Shown here piece by piece: positions 16,371 to 26,806 of a stretch of DNA of 64,000 nt. Origin of the DNA: Paenibacillus flagellatus (lineage in GTDB: Bacteria; Bacillota; Bacilli; Paenibacillales; NBRC-103111); NCBI RefSeq assembly GCF_003217775.1, contig NZ_QJVJ01000017.1:62001-126000 (forward strand). The letters are read 5' to 3'. The notes under the pieces were generated by a model. That model saw only the letters and a program-made list of their open reading frames with translations, searched no databases and was not told where the DNA came from. Every line of letters begins with the position of its first letter. The stretch's first letter is position 1. The position numbers and the translations under genes were made by a program.

Positions 16371-16382
16371 GCCGTTCGGCGC

Positions 16383-17579
16383 TTACAGCCGGCCGGCCTC
16401 CTTCAAAATGCGCAAAAACACGTTCGGGAACGCGTACTGCTCCATCTCCCGTCGGCCGAACCAGCGGAACGGCTCCTCCCGGTCGCCGTCGCTCTCGGCG
16501 CTTCCCGCGGCTTCGGCCTCCGCGGCCGCCGCCTCCGCCCGCGCCTCCGTTCCCGGCTTGTCCGCCCAGCCGGCGAACCGGCACCGGAATACGCGCATCC
16601 GCCACTGGATATGGCTGAACGTATGCTCCGCGTCCATCATCGGCCCGAGCGGCTCGACGACGAGCCCGTATTCGGCCAGCAGACGCTCGCGCAGCATCCG
16701 GATCGCGGCGCCGTCGTCGTCCGCCTCGCCTCCATAGGCGCCCTCCGGCGCCGCGTCGGGCAGCTTCACGTGCGGCAGCTCCCACATCCGGGCGAGCAGC
16801 CCGTCCTTCGGTCTTTGGCGGGCCAGCACCTTCCCCGTCTCGGCTCCCTCGCCCTCGATGAAGGCGACGGCGCGCCGCTCCGGCCGCGGAGGCTTCGCCT
16901 TCGTCTTGACGGGGAGCTCGTTCTCGACGCCCTCCAGCCTGCCCGCGCACAGGTCCATCACCGGACAGGTGAGGCAGTGCGGCGACTTCGGCGTACAGAC
17001 CGTCGCCCCGAGCTCCATGAGCGCCTGGTTAAAGTCGCCCGCCTCCCCTTCCGGAATGAGCTCTCTCGCCAGCCTCTCGATGCCGGCCCGCGTCGACGGC
17101 TTCGCGATATCGTCGCGCAGCAGGAAGTAGCGCGAGAGGACGCGCATGACGTTGCCGTCGACGGCGGGCTCCGGCTTGTTGTACGCGATGCTGAGCACCG
17201 CCCCGGCCGTGTAGGGGCCGACTCCTTTCAGCGACGAGATCGCCTCGGGCGTATCGGGCACGCGGCCGCCGTAGCGCTCCTTCACCTCGCGGACGGCCGC
17301 CTGCAAATTGCGCGCCCGCGAATAATAGCCGAGTCCTTCCCACGCCTTCAGCACGTCCTCCTCCGGCGCGTCGGCCAGCGCCTCGACCGTCGGAAACCGG
17401 TCGACGAACCGGTGGAAGTACGGAATGACCGTCTCCACCCGGGTTTGCTGCAGCATCACTTCGGAGATCCAAATATAATAAGGGTCGCGGCTGCGGCGCC
17501 ACGGCAAGTCCCTTTTGTGTCTGCGGTACCATTCCAGCAATCGGGTCGAAAAAAACGTCTTCGCGTTGGTTGCTCCCAC
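16383..17579 (-). CDS. mutY: A/G-specific adenine glycosylase MutY
   Basis: 398 aa. MutY removes adenine mispaired with 8-oxoguanine. Diagnostic elements are WISEVMLQQTRVETVIPYF with the catalytic Glu, the helix-hairpin-helix LKGVGPYTAGAVLS, catalytic Asp in AVDGNVMRVLSR, and the [4Fe-4S] cysteines in VCTPKSPHCLTCPVMDLC. The C-terminal half (about 235-398) is a NUDIX-like 8-oxoG recognition domain, carrying a low-complexity Glu/Ala insertion around 355-380. The start is GTG 17579 with GAGGAG upstream. It is divergent from the AraC-type gene. Confidence 0.96.
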   Translation of the reverse strand: MGATNAKTFFSTRLLEWYRRHKRDLPWRRSRDPYYIWISEVMLQQTRVETVIPYFHRFVDRFPTVEALADAPEEDVLKAWEGLGYYSRARNLQAAVREVKERYGGRVPDTPEAISSLKGVGPYTAGAVLSIAYNKPEPAVDGNVMRVLSRYFLLRDDIAKPSTRAGIERLARELIPEGEAGDFNQALMELGATVCTPKSPHCLTCPVMDLCAGRLEGVENELPVKTKAKPPRPERRAVAFIEGEGAETGKVLARQRPKDGLLARMWELPHVKLPDAAPEGAYGGEADDDGAAIRMLRERLLAEYGLVVEPLGPMMDAEHTFSHIQWRMRVFRCRFAGWADKPGTEARAEAAAAEAEAAGSAESDGDREEPFRWFGRREMEQYAFPNVFLRILKEAGRL

Positions 17580-17694
17580 TGTGCGTATCTCCTCTTTCGT
17601 CTTTCGCCCCGTTCAACTCGGCTGGCGTTTCTGGTATGATAGTCATGCGAAACCATGCGCCCGATCGGGCGAAAGGAGCGTGCCGCATCCCGAT

Positions 17695-18549
17695 ATGCTG
17701 ACTCCGGGGGAAATCGCCGCCCGCCTGAACCGGCTCGTCTTCTCGATCCTGCTGATCGGCCACCGCAAGTGCGAGCCGACCTGGTTCCAGCCGATGCGGG
17801 CGATGCGTCATCATTCGTTCTGGCTGATCGTCAAAGGAAAAGGAACGTTTACGATCAACGGCACCCACTACCCGGTCGAGCCGGGCAAGCTGTTCTTTTT
17901 CTCGCCGGGCATGCTCGTCGAACGGCGCACGGACGAGGACCAGCCGATCGAGTATTACTTTTTACGTTTTCATTATACGGAAACGTACGAGGAGAAGGAA
18001 CAGTGGATTTCCCGGGACGCCGCCGACAGCCCGTTCCCGCTGCAAGGGATGTATTCGCTGCAAAATACGCCGCAGTTCATTTATTGGATGGAGCAGTTGT
18101 GCGTCCTGTGGCAGCGGCGGGGGCATATGACGGCGATGCGCCGCAAAATCGTCCTGCACGAGTTTTGGCTCGCGCTGCTGCACGATTTCCGCGCGCAAAA
18201 AATCGCCGGCGATACGACCGCCGTCATCGAGCTGACCCAGGACTACATGGTCCAGCATTACCGCGAGCCGCTTACGCTGGAATCGCTCGCGACGATGGCC
18301 GGCCTGAGCGTCAGCCATTATTCGCGCCTGTTCAAGAAGGTGATCGGCTACAGCCCGATCGATTATTTGACTCATCTCCGCATGGACCGGGCGAAGGAGC
18401 TGCTCGTCCTGTCGGACTTCCGGCTCAAGTCGATCGCCCACAGCGTCGGCTACGGGGACGAATTTTATTTCAGCCGCATGTTCAAAAAAGTGGTGGGCGT
18501 TTCGCCGCGCGAATACGCCAAACGGCACCGGGGCGACCCGGTCCGGTAG
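17695..18549 (+). CDS. AraC-family transcriptional regulator
   Basis: A regulator of about 284 aa. The N-terminal half is an AraC-type cupin (SFWLIVKGKGTFTINGTHYPVEPGKLFFFSPGM), which usually binds a sugar. The C-terminal half carries two helix-turn-helix units: LTLESLATMAGLSVSHYSRL with YSPIDYLTHLRMDRAKELL, then IAHSVGYGDEFYFSRMFKK with VGVSPREYAKR. The start is uncertain: ATG 17695 lies 16 bases from AAAGGAG, while GTG 17680 is too close to it. No sugar genes are adjacent, so the target is unknown. Confidence 0.88.
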   Translation: MLTPGEIAARLNRLVFSILLIGHRKCEPTWFQPMRAMRHHSFWLIVKGKGTFTINGTHYPVEPGKLFFFSPGMLVERRTDEDQPIEYYFLRFHYTETYEEKEQWISRDAADSPFPLQGMYSLQNTPQFIYWMEQLCVLWQRRGHMTAMRRKIVLHEFWLALLHDFRAQKIAGDTTAVIELTQDYMVQHYREPLTLESLATMAGLSVSHYSRLFKKVIGYSPIDYLTHLRMDRAKELLVLSDFRLKSIAHSVGYGDEFYFSRMFKKVVGVSPREYAKRHRGDPVR

Positions 18550-18625
18550 CGCGGGGCTTCCTCCCGAAAAGTTGACTTCTCCGGAGGGGAATAGTAAGCT
18601 AACCTTGATTTGGGGTGAGCCTACT

Positions 18626-19207
18626 GTGAACCGGAATGCTGCGCAAGCTTATTCGTTTATTCCGTATTTGATCATTTGGGGCGTTCAATGGATGACCGAT
18701 TCGCTCCTGCAATATATGTGGAAATGGGACCCGGACGGACTCTTCCGCACAGTGCTGGCTTGGACCGCCCTCGCCGCGACCGCCTTGATCTTCGCGGCCC
18801 GAAGCAGGCGCGGCAGCGCGAACCGGGCCGCCGTCGACGGCGGCGGCGAAGGAACGTCCGCCCGCAGCGCCGCTCGCGGCGTCTGGCTTCCCGCGGCGAT
18901 CGCCGCCGTCCTGCTCGCGATCGCGGTGCCGGTCGCCTGGGCGGACGTCATGCCGCTTTATTTCGCCGAGCTGTTCCGGGCGTTCGTCCTGGCGCTGTTC
19001 TACGTCGCGGCGGGCTTCGCGCTCGGCCGGGAGCTCGTCTATCTCGGCGCCTGGCTGCTCGTCCTGACGGCCGTCATCGGGTACGGCTACCTCGGCTACG
19101 CGCCGATCGTGCTCGGCTTCTCCGGCGGCGCCAGCCTGGTCGCCTGCGCCGTCATCATCCGGCTGTGGAACCGGACGTTCCCCCGCCGCGCAGACAAGTC
19201 GGAACCG
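18626..19207 (+). CDS. Hypothetical membrane protein
   Basis: About 195 aa with five or six predicted membrane segments (for example FIPYLIIWGVQWMTDSLLQY, VLAWTALAATALIFAA, WLPAAIAAVLLAIAVPVAW and LVYLGAWLLVLTAVIGYGYLGY). A basic Arg/Ser/Gly loop lies around residues 62-80. No family is recognised. The start is GTG 18626, with GGGGTGAG upstream. The end of the frame is at about 19213. It follows the AraC gene in the same direction at 76 bases, so co-transcription is possible. Confidence 0.65.
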
Positions 19208-19220
19208 GCTTAGTGCCAAA

Positions 19221-19272
19221 AGGCTGACCCGATCGATCGCCCAAGCGACGACGGGTCAGCCTCCTGTTTTTT
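19221..19272. terminator. Hairpin terminator between membrane protein and glpK
   Basis: An 11-bp perfect stem (19221-19231 with 19252-19262) is followed on the plus strand by CCTG and six T (19267-19272), and on the minus strand by TTTTGG. It may serve both convergent genes. Confidence 0.75.
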
Positions 19273-19282
19273 CGGCCGAAAG

Positions 19283-20782
<1,500 letters not shown>

Positions 20783-20962
20783 TTATCACGATACCATCCG
20801 CGGCCGCGAATGAAAATACCGGCTCTTTCGTTTCCGTTACAGGATTCCCGGCGCCTCGTATCGAATATAGTCTCATCGCGACGCCGTTTCGGGCGGTCCT
20901 TCGTGCCCGCCGGGACCGCCACGGTTGTCGGGAAACGCCCTTTCGTCTCCGCACGCACGAGG

Positions 20963-20976
20963 AGAAAGCGATTTCA
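20963..20976. promoter_or_regulatory. Candidate cre site near glpK
   Basis: On the minus strand TGAAATCGCTTTCT matches the CcpA consensus TGWAANCGNTNWCA at all fixed positions except the last. It lies about 210 bases before glpK and 25 bases before the gene at 21001. Confidence 0.5.
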
Positions 20977-21000
20977 CCATTTCGGATGCGAGGTGCCTGT

Positions 21001-21201
21001 ATGTCCTGGATCCATCTGATCCCGATCGCGCTGATCGCCGTCGGGCTGCTGAACGTTCTTTTCCCGCGAACCGGGCTGTTTTGGAGCTTGGGCGCGAAGT
21101 CCGGCCAAGCCGAGCCGGGCGAAGCCGCCGTCCTGTTGAGCCGGATCGGCGGCGTGCTGGCGGCGGCCATCGGATTGTTCCTGCTGCTCTATACGATGTA
21201 A
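21001..21201 (+). CDS. Small membrane protein, DUF6199-like
   Basis: 66 aa with two membrane segments (about 3-22 and 44-64) and between them FPRTGLFWSLGAKSGQAEPGEAAVLLSRIGGV, a pattern I associate with DUF6199 proteins; function unknown. The ATG at 21001 follows GAGGTG. It lies on the plus strand between the two minus-strand glycerol genes. Confidence 0.7.
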   Translation: MSWIHLIPIALIAVGLLNVLFPRTGLFWSLGAKSGQAEPGEAAVLLSRIGGVLAAAIGLFLLLYTM

Positions 21202-21220
21202 GCCCGGATGCCGGTGCGGG

Positions 21221-22954
21221 TTACCGCTTTTCTTCCGGAAAGCTCGAGATTTGGTCGATATATGCGAACGCTTCCGCCCGCTGCCGCTCGACCTCGTCCT
21301 CGTTCCAGCCGAACAGCCGGCCCATCGTCTCCGTCACCGGTCCGACGAGCGCTTCCGCGCGCAGACGGTCGAAGTAGACGAGACCCGTCCGGCGAATGAG
21401 GAAATCGGTCGCGTTCACGGCCATCTCGTGCCCGGTCGCATACGCCAGCTCGGCCTCGAGCAAGGCCGCGTCGATCCCCCGGTCGGCGACGCCTCCACGC
21501 TTGGCGGACGCCGCGCTTGCAGTCGCCGCGGCCTCGGCGGCGGCAGCCGTTTCCCGGGACCGTTCGGCGTACCGGCGGAAAATCGCCTCCACGTTCGAGC
21601 CGTATCGGCCGAGCAAGTATTCCGTCTGCGCGCGCGGAATTCCGAGCTCCTCTCCCCGGCCGATCCACTGCCGGCGGTAATCGTCGTACGAGGCGAAGCC
21701 GCCTCGGTCGCCGCCGCTAATATTGTCGCGATCGGTGCGGCAGCCGACGGCTTGCCGCCCTTCCTCCTGCCCGAGCTCCCGCTCGACGAGGTCGACGACC
21801 TTCTCCGCCATTTTGCGGAAGCCGGTCAGCTTGCCTCCCGCGATCGTAATCAACCCCGAATCGGAACGGAAAATTTCGTCCTTGCGGGAAATTTCCGACG
21901 GCCCTTTGCCCTCCTCCCGGATCAGCGGGCGCAGCCCCGACCACGACGACTCGACGTCCTCCGCCGTCAGCTTGACGTCCGGAAAGGCGTGGTTGACCGC
22001 GTCGATCAAGTAATCGCGGTCTTGTCGCGTCGTGCGCGGCTCCTCGATGCTGCCCTCATAGAACGTATCGGTCGTGCCGATATACGTCTTGCCTTCGCGC
22101 GGAATGACGAAGATCATCCGGCCGTCCGGCACGTCGAGATAGGCGGACTGGCGAACGGGCAGGCGGGAATGGTCGACGACGAGATGGACGCCTTTCGTCA
22201 GCAGCAGCCGTTTGCCCTTCACCTCATGGTCCGCCGAGCGGACCCGGTCGACCCACGGACCGGCCGCGTTGACGATTTTTTTCGCATAAATCCGGTGCAT
22301 GCGCCCCGTCAGCACGTCCTCCACCTCGACCCCGACCGCCTTGCCGTTCTCGTACAGGAAGCCGCCGGCCTTCGCGTAATTGACCAGCATGGCGCCGTGG
22401 CCGTGCGCGGTTTTGGCGATTTCGATCGTAAGCCGGGAATCGTCGGTGCGGTATTCGTAGTAGAAGCCCGAGCCCTTCAGGCCGTCTCGCTTGAACAGCG
22501 GCTCCAGCTCGAGCGTCCGTTCGCGGCCGTACATGATCCGGCGCTCGCCGCGCTTCACGCCCGCCAGCCAGTCGTATACGTACAGGCCGATCGCCGACAT
22601 CCAGTAGCCGTACGTGCCGCCCTTGTAGATCGGCAGCATCATCGGGGCCGGAATGACGATATGCGGCGCTTTGTTGTACAGCAGCGCCCGCTCGCGGCCG
22701 ACCTCCATGACGAGCTTCACTTCGCCCTGCTTCAAGTAGCGCAGGCCGCCGTGCACGAGCTTCGTCGATCGGCTGCTCGTTCCCCAGGAAAAGTCGCGCA
22801 TCTCCACGAGTCCCGTCTTCAAGCCGCGCAGGCTGGCGTCCCAGGCGATGCCCGCCCCCGTTATGCCTCCTCCGATGACGAGCACGTCAAGCCGCTGCTC
22901 CGACATGCGCTGCAGCGTCTCCGCCCTCCGGTCGGCCGAAAATGTCAAATTCAT
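21221..22954 (-). CDS. glpD: Aerobic glycerol-3-phosphate dehydrogenase
   Basis: 577 aa. GlpD oxidises glycerol-3-phosphate to dihydroxyacetone phosphate and passes electrons to quinone at the membrane. The FAD Rossmann motif is LVIGGGITGAGIAWDASLRG (about 25-44), followed by MRDFSWGTSSRSTKLVHGGLRYL, the GlpD signature. The C-terminal domain (about 395-577) carries a low-complexity Ala-rich insertion near residue 480. The ATG at 22954 follows GGGGAG. A structured leader with a hairpin lies upstream, resembling the GlpP-controlled glpD leader of Bacillus. Confidence 0.97.
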   Translation of the reverse strand: MNLTFSADRRAETLQRMSEQRLDVLVIGGGITGAGIAWDASLRGLKTGLVEMRDFSWGTSSRSTKLVHGGLRYLKQGEVKLVMEVGRERALLYNKAPHIVIPAPMMLPIYKGGTYGYWMSAIGLYVYDWLAGVKRGERRIMYGRERTLELEPLFKRDGLKGSGFYYEYRTDDSRLTIEIAKTAHGHGAMLVNYAKAGGFLYENGKAVGVEVEDVLTGRMHRIYAKKIVNAAGPWVDRVRSADHEVKGKRLLLTKGVHLVVDHSRLPVRQSAYLDVPDGRMIFVIPREGKTYIGTTDTFYEGSIEEPRTTRQDRDYLIDAVNHAFPDVKLTAEDVESSWSGLRPLIREEGKGPSEISRKDEIFRSDSGLITIAGGKLTGFRKMAEKVVDLVERELGQEEGRQAVGCRTDRDNISGGDRGGFASYDDYRRQWIGRGEELGIPRAQTEYLLGRYGSNVEAIFRRYAERSRETAAAAEAAATASAASAKRGGVADRGIDAALLEAELAYATGHEMAVNATDFLIRRTGLVYFDRLRAEALVGPVTETMGRLFGWNEDEVERQRAEAFAYIDQISSFPEEKR

Positions 22955-23017
22955 CGCTAGCTCCCCTTCCCTGGACGACCCGGCCGGGCCGATCGGAATC
23001 GCGCCGATTTTCGCGAA

Positions 23018-23092
23018 CGCGAAAAACCCTTTCGCATGAGAAAGCGGCCCGCTACGCGAAGTAGCAAGCGCTTAATCAGCAAAAGGGTTCTC
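23018..23092 (-). promoter_or_regulatory. Structured glpD leader, possible antiterminator target
   Basis: On the minus strand an 11-base arm (23079-23089) pairs with 23025-23035 to form AACCCTTTTGC/GCGAAAGGGTT, enclosing a perfect small hairpin GCTAC/GTAGC (23051-23065). The outer stem is followed by TTTTTCGCG. In B. subtilis the glpD leader terminator is controlled by the antiterminator GlpP; the same role is inferred here. Confidence 0.5.
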
Positions 23093-23202
23093 CTCGTCTC
23101 CGCCCGTTTGTTGATGCCGTCCGTTCGATTGTCTTGCCACCAAGCGTATCACAGTACCCCCCGCTCTGTAAAGACGGACCGCGGCGGCAGGAACGCCCAT
23201 TT

Positions 23203-23967
23203 TCAGGAAAAGGGCAGGTCGCGCAGGTCGAGAACGCTCCCGCTCGGGTACCGGTCGTCGAACAGGACGTCCAGCAGCTTGGCGGCCGCTTCGTCCGCCG
23301 CGGTCAGCTCGCCCGCTTGCTTCAGCCGCACGAACCGGTCGCGGTCGCGGAACCGTTCCGCGCTCGTCTCGCGAATGTCCCGCTGCATGTCCGTGTCGAC
23401 GACGCCCGGTGCGACGGAGACGATCCGGACGCCGCCGCCCGTCTGCCCGTCATGCTCCGCGGCCACGCACCGGGTGAACATGTCGAGCCCGGCCTTCGAG
23501 GCGCAGTAGCCGCTCCACCCGGCGTACGGCTTCCTCCCCGCTCCCGACGACACGTTCAGCACGCGAAGGTCCGCGCCCCATCCTCCCGTCCGCCGCAAAA
23601 AAGCGGCGGTCAGCACCGCCGGCGCGATCAAATTGACGGCGATATTGCGGGCCAGCTCTTCGCCGTCCGCCCCTGCCGCCGGTCCCATCGGGTGAACCGT
23701 CCCCGCGTTGTTGATCAGGCAAGCCGTATCCGGCTTCGCCGCGCCGAACCCGGAGCAGGCCCGTTCCATCGCCGCCTCCAAGCCGCCGGCGTCGCTCAGA
23801 TCGCAGCGGATCCAGTCGAGCTCCGCTCCGGCGGCGCGCGCTTCCTGCGCGAGACCTTCGGTCTCGCCCCTCGCGATCCCGACGAGGCGATGTCCCGGCC
23901 GCATCAGCCGGCGAACGATCGCCTCCCCGAGTCCTCTCGACGCGCCCGTCACGATAAACAGCTTCAT
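23203..23967 (-). CDS. Short-chain dehydrogenase, benzil/sepiapterin reductase-like
   Basis: 254 aa. Classical SDR features are the cofactor motif TGASRGLGEAI (about 7-17), the NAG-type motif INNAGTVHPMG, the catalytic Ser in LNVSSGAGR and YCASK (Tyr-x-x-x-Lys), and the C-terminal PGVVDTDMQ. The overall pattern is close to Bacillus YueD benzil reductase and sepiapterin reductases. NADP preference is suggested by the basic residue after the glycine motif. The ATG at 23967 follows GGAGGG. The physiological substrate is unknown. Confidence 0.87.
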   Translation of the reverse strand: MKLFIVTGASRGLGEAIVRRLMRPGHRLVGIARGETEGLAQEARAAGAELDWIRCDLSDAGGLEAAMERACSGFGAAKPDTACLINNAGTVHPMGPAAGADGEELARNIAVNLIAPAVLTAAFLRRTGGWGADLRVLNVSSGAGRKPYAGWSGYCASKAGLDMFTRCVAAEHDGQTGGGVRIVSVAPGVVDTDMQRDIRETSAERFRDRDRFVRLKQAGELTAADEAAAKLLDVLFDDRYPSGSVLDLRDLPFS

Positions 23968-24100
23968 CCGCGTTCCCTCCATGCCCGTACCGCGAGGCGG
24001 TACGCGTATCGTTGTCACCGATCCTACCAGATCGGCGGCGGCGAGGCAAGGCGGGGCCGCGTCCGCCCGGACGGTTGGGCGCGCGGGCGGAGCCGCTTCC

Positions 24101-24529
24101 TTAAAACGTGTTGTAAATGTTGTCGCATTCCCCGGCAATCGGCTCGTAGAAGCAGTGCAGCTTGTAGCGGCCGACGAGGCGTTGGTTGTACCAGGTCGGC
24201 GGGCAATCGCCTTCCGGGCGGAAGTACCACAGGCTGAACTTGCCCGGCCATACCCGCTCTCCGTTCACCGAACGGCGGGCCAGACGCTTTTCCTTCTCTC
24301 TCGCCCTCTGGTAAAAGTAACCGTGCAGCGTCGCTTCGAACGCATGGGGCTGGAACACCATCTGCGGAATCGTGCGGATGCCTTTGAAATCGGAGCAGTT
24401 TCCCCGAATCCGGTTGATGCCGACGTTGCCGACGAGCAGCATGCCCGTCTCGCCCTCTCCCTCCGCCTCGGCCCGCAGCAGCCTCGCGAGCAGATCGATA
24501 TCGTTTTCCCTTGCTTTGACAACAGCCAT
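24101..24529 (-). CDS. cwlJ: Spore cortex-lytic hydrolase, CwlJ-like
   Basis: 142 aa, the same length as B. subtilis CwlJ, and like it without a signal peptide. The Hydrolase_2 (SleB/CwlJ) domain is visible as LLARLLRAEAEGEGETGMLLVGNVGINRI with the catalytic Glu, then FKGIRTIPQMVFQPHAFEA and the C-terminal PAWF-like SLWYFRPEG. CwlJ sits in the spore coat and cleaves cortex peptidoglycan during germination, usually with GerQ, which is not encoded here. The ATG at 24529 follows AGAGGTG. It is divergent from the RHH/DnaN-like pair. Confidence 0.88.
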   Translation of the reverse strand: MAVVKARENDIDLLARLLRAEAEGEGETGMLLVGNVGINRIRGNCSDFKGIRTIPQMVFQPHAFEATLHGYFYQRAREKEKRLARRSVNGERVWPGKFSLWYFRPEGDCPPTWYNQRLVGRYKLHCFYEPIAGECDNIYNTF

Positions 24530-24648
24530 TGGCTCCACCTCTTTGCGTATTCTACCTTTAGCGTATTGCGGTCGCCCCCGCTAGGTGAATCCCCATGCCG
24601 AATTTTCCTTATTCCCCGTATGCGACGAGGGATCGGAGCGAGCGGGGA

Positions 24649-24678
24649 TTGCCAGATGCCGCCGGTCCGTGGTACAGT
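24649..24678 (+). promoter_or_regulatory. Promoter of the RHH-DnaN-like pair
   Basis: TTGCCA (24649-24654), an 18-base spacer and TACAGT (24673-24678), followed by a leader of about 50 bases that carries ATTTGA and TCAAAT half-sites. Confidence 0.55.
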
Positions 24679-24734
24679 GGAAATGGATCGAAATTTGATT
24701 TGGGTAACTATTTTCAAATAGACGGGTGATGCTT

Positions 24735-24989
24735 ATGAACAAAAACGACATGAAGCTGATCGTTCCGGAGCGCGAAGGGCAGCTCCGGTTCGCCTTCTCC
24801 CGGGGAGGACCCCGCGAGGGCGCCGGGCGCAAGGGGATCGGAGAAACGCGGAAGCTGTCGCTGACGCTGCCGGCGGAAGACTGGGAGCGGCTGGAGGCGC
24901 TGTGCACCGAGCTCGGCTGCTCGAAATCGGAGCTGCTGCGCGGCATGGTGCGGAGCTGCTTGTCCGAGCCGAAGCCGGAGGAGGCCTGA
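24735..24989 (+). CDS. Small ribbon-helix-helix-like protein
   Basis: 84 aa. A basic N-terminal segment FSRGGPREGAGRKGIGETRK is followed by KLSLTLPAEDWERLEALCTELGCSKSELLRGMV, a good match to a ribbon-helix-helix DNA-binding fold (one strand and two helices). It may act as a repressor or as an accessory DNA-binding partner of the sliding-clamp-like protein encoded next. The ATG at 24735 follows GGGTGAT. Its stop overlaps the next start (TGATG at 24987-24991), so the two are translationally coupled. Confidence 0.78.
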   Translation: MNKNDMKLIVPEREGQLRFAFSRGGPREGAGRKGIGETRKLSLTLPAEDWERLEALCTELGCSKSELLRGMVRSCLSEPKPEEA

Positions 24990-26143
24990 TGCCGATGCTC
25001 GCGCATATTCGCCAAAGCCGGCTCGTTCACGCCCTGCAGCGCGTGATGCGGGCGCTTCCCGCCCAAAGCCCGATGCCGATTTTGTCCGGCCTGTACATGG
25101 AGGCGCGGCCCGACGGCGTGACGTTCGTCTGCAGCGGCTTCGGCTTGCGGATGGAGTCGGAGTTGGCGGCGCAGCCGGACGACGTCCGCATCGAAACGCC
25201 CGGGACGGTCGTCATCCCGGCGAAGCAGGCGTACGAGCTCGTCCGCAAGCTTCCCGACGGGCCGGTTTCGTTCGAAGCCGGGGCCGACGGCCGGACCGTC
25301 ACGATCCGGACCGACGCGACCGTCTGCCGGCTGTGGAGCATGAGCCCGGACGAATATCCCGCCGCCTCGTCCCTGGAGCCGGACCGGCACCGGATCCGGC
25401 TGCGCAGCGACGAGCTGAAGACGATGATCCGGCAAGTGGCGTTCGCCGTCTCGCCGTCGGAGACGAGGCCGATTTTGACCGGCGTGTCGTGCCGGTTCGA
25501 CGGCGGTTCCGTCAAGCTCGTCGCTTCGGACGGCATCCGGCTCGCCTCCCGCCAATCGCCCCCCGGTTCCGGCGGCGACGGCGAGCCGCTCGAGGTCGTC
25601 GTCCCGGGCCATCATCTGAACCAGCTGATGAAGACGCTGGAGGACGACGGACAAGCCGTGACGGACATTTCCGTGCGCGGCGCCCGGATCGTCTTCGCCT
25701 CCCGGGACTGGTCGCTCCATTCCGCCCTGCTTGAAGGCGCGTACCCGCCGACGGACAACGTCGTGCCGCGATCGGTTTCGGCCCGGATCGGGATCGGGAC
25801 GGCACCGTTTTTGCAGGCGCTGGAGCGGGTCGGCCTGCTCGCCGGCGAAGGCAGCATCGTCCGGCTGGCGACGGAAACGACGGACGACGGGCGCTTTCTC
25901 CGGCTATGGTCCGATACGGCGGAGCTGGGGGATATCGTCGAACGGCTCCCGATCTTCGGGTCGGAGGGCGGCGACTTCGCCGTATCGTTCAACGGCAAAT
26001 ATATGCTCGAGATCGTGCGGTCGATCGACTGCGGCGCGCTGCACCTCCAGTTCGCCGGACCGCTCCGACCGATCGCGCTTCGGCCCGCCGAGGACGGGGA
26101 CCGGCTGTTCTACGTGCTGACGCCGATCCGCACGCACGTTTAA
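24989..26143 (+). CDS. DNA polymerase III beta-clamp paralogue (DnaN-like)
   Basis: 384 aa, the length of a bacterial sliding clamp. Three clamp domains can be followed: VMRALPAQSPMPILSGLYMEA in domain 1, the domain-2 motif MIRQVAFAVSPSETRPILTGV, and domain 3 ending in LFYVLTPIRTHV, comparable to the DnaN C-terminus (LPVRTY). The genes dnaA and recF that flank the housekeeping dnaN are absent, and the preceding gene encodes a small RHH-like protein, so this is most likely a second clamp. A paralogue might serve repair polymerases or sporulation-stage DNA synthesis (inference). Its ATG overlaps the previous stop. Confidence 0.88.
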   Translation: MPMLAHIRQSRLVHALQRVMRALPAQSPMPILSGLYMEARPDGVTFVCSGFGLRMESELAAQPDDVRIETPGTVVIPAKQAYELVRKLPDGPVSFEAGADGRTVTIRTDATVCRLWSMSPDEYPAASSLEPDRHRIRLRSDELKTMIRQVAFAVSPSETRPILTGVSCRFDGGSVKLVASDGIRLASRQSPPGSGGDGEPLEVVVPGHHLNQLMKTLEDDGQAVTDISVRGARIVFASRDWSLHSALLEGAYPPTDNVVPRSVSARIGIGTAPFLQALERVGLLAGEGSIVRLATETTDDGRFLRLWSDTAELGDIVERLPIFGSEGGDFAVSFNGKYMLEIVRSIDCGALHLQFAGPLRPIALRPAEDGDRLFYVLTPIRTHV

Positions 26144-26378
26144 AATAGGAGCGGCCTCCTTCCGGGAAGCCGCTTGAAGCCGGGAGCGCCGGACCTATAC
26201 GGGACGGAACGAATGCCCGTACCGGAGGGGGCGGGCGTACGGGAAGCGAGCCCCTTTCGGCACGTTGTCACGAAACGTTCGCAGAACGTTCAACGGAACG
26301 CCTCCGCTCACATACCCGCCGTTCCGGCCGGTTATGCTAAGATGGGGGAAAAGGAAAAGACAGGAAGGGGGTAATCAA

Positions 26379-26768
26379 ATGAATTCGAGCACGAAGGCGC
26401 GTTTCGCAGGCAGGGCGGCCGTCGCGGCCGCCTTGATCGGCGCCCTGCTTGCCGGCTGCGGAAGTGCGAGCAAGGATAACGCCGGGGCCGGAGCGGGTGC
26501 AGGTACGGGGACGGACGCCGGCAATACGACGACCGTCGCGGCGGATGCCGAGAAGCTGTACAAGAAAAGCTGCGTCTCTTGTCACGGCGACCAGTTGGAG
26601 GGACGCATCGGCCCGTCCACAAACTTGACCAAAGTCGGCGGCAAGCTGAGCCGCGACCAGATTGCGACGCAAATCGCGAACGGCGGCAACGGCATGCCGG
26701 GGTTCAAGGGCAAGCTGAACGAGGCGGAGATCGGCTCGCTGTCCGATTGGCTCGCGGCGAAGAAGTAG
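26379..26768 (+). CDS. Lipoprotein cytochrome c (c550/c551 type)
   Basis: 129 aa. A type II signal ends in the lipobox LLAGC (Cys27). A Gly/Ala/Thr-rich linker (33-52) leads to a small class I cytochrome c domain with the haem site CVSCH (65-69) and axial Met106 in NGMPGF. It resembles Bacillus CccB, a membrane-anchored electron carrier on the outer face that delivers electrons to cytochrome oxidases. The ATG at 26379 follows AGGAAGGGGG. It is monocistronic with its own terminator. Confidence 0.93.
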   Translation: MNSSTKARFAGRAAVAAALIGALLAGCGSASKDNAGAGAGAGTGTDAGNTTTVAADAEKLYKKSCVSCHGDQLEGRIGPSTNLTKVGGKLSRDQIATQIANGGNGMPGFKGKLNEAEIGSLSDWLAAKK

Positions 26769-26806
26769 CTTCGGCGAACGCGTTCCCCTCGCACGCAACG
26801 ACGCTA

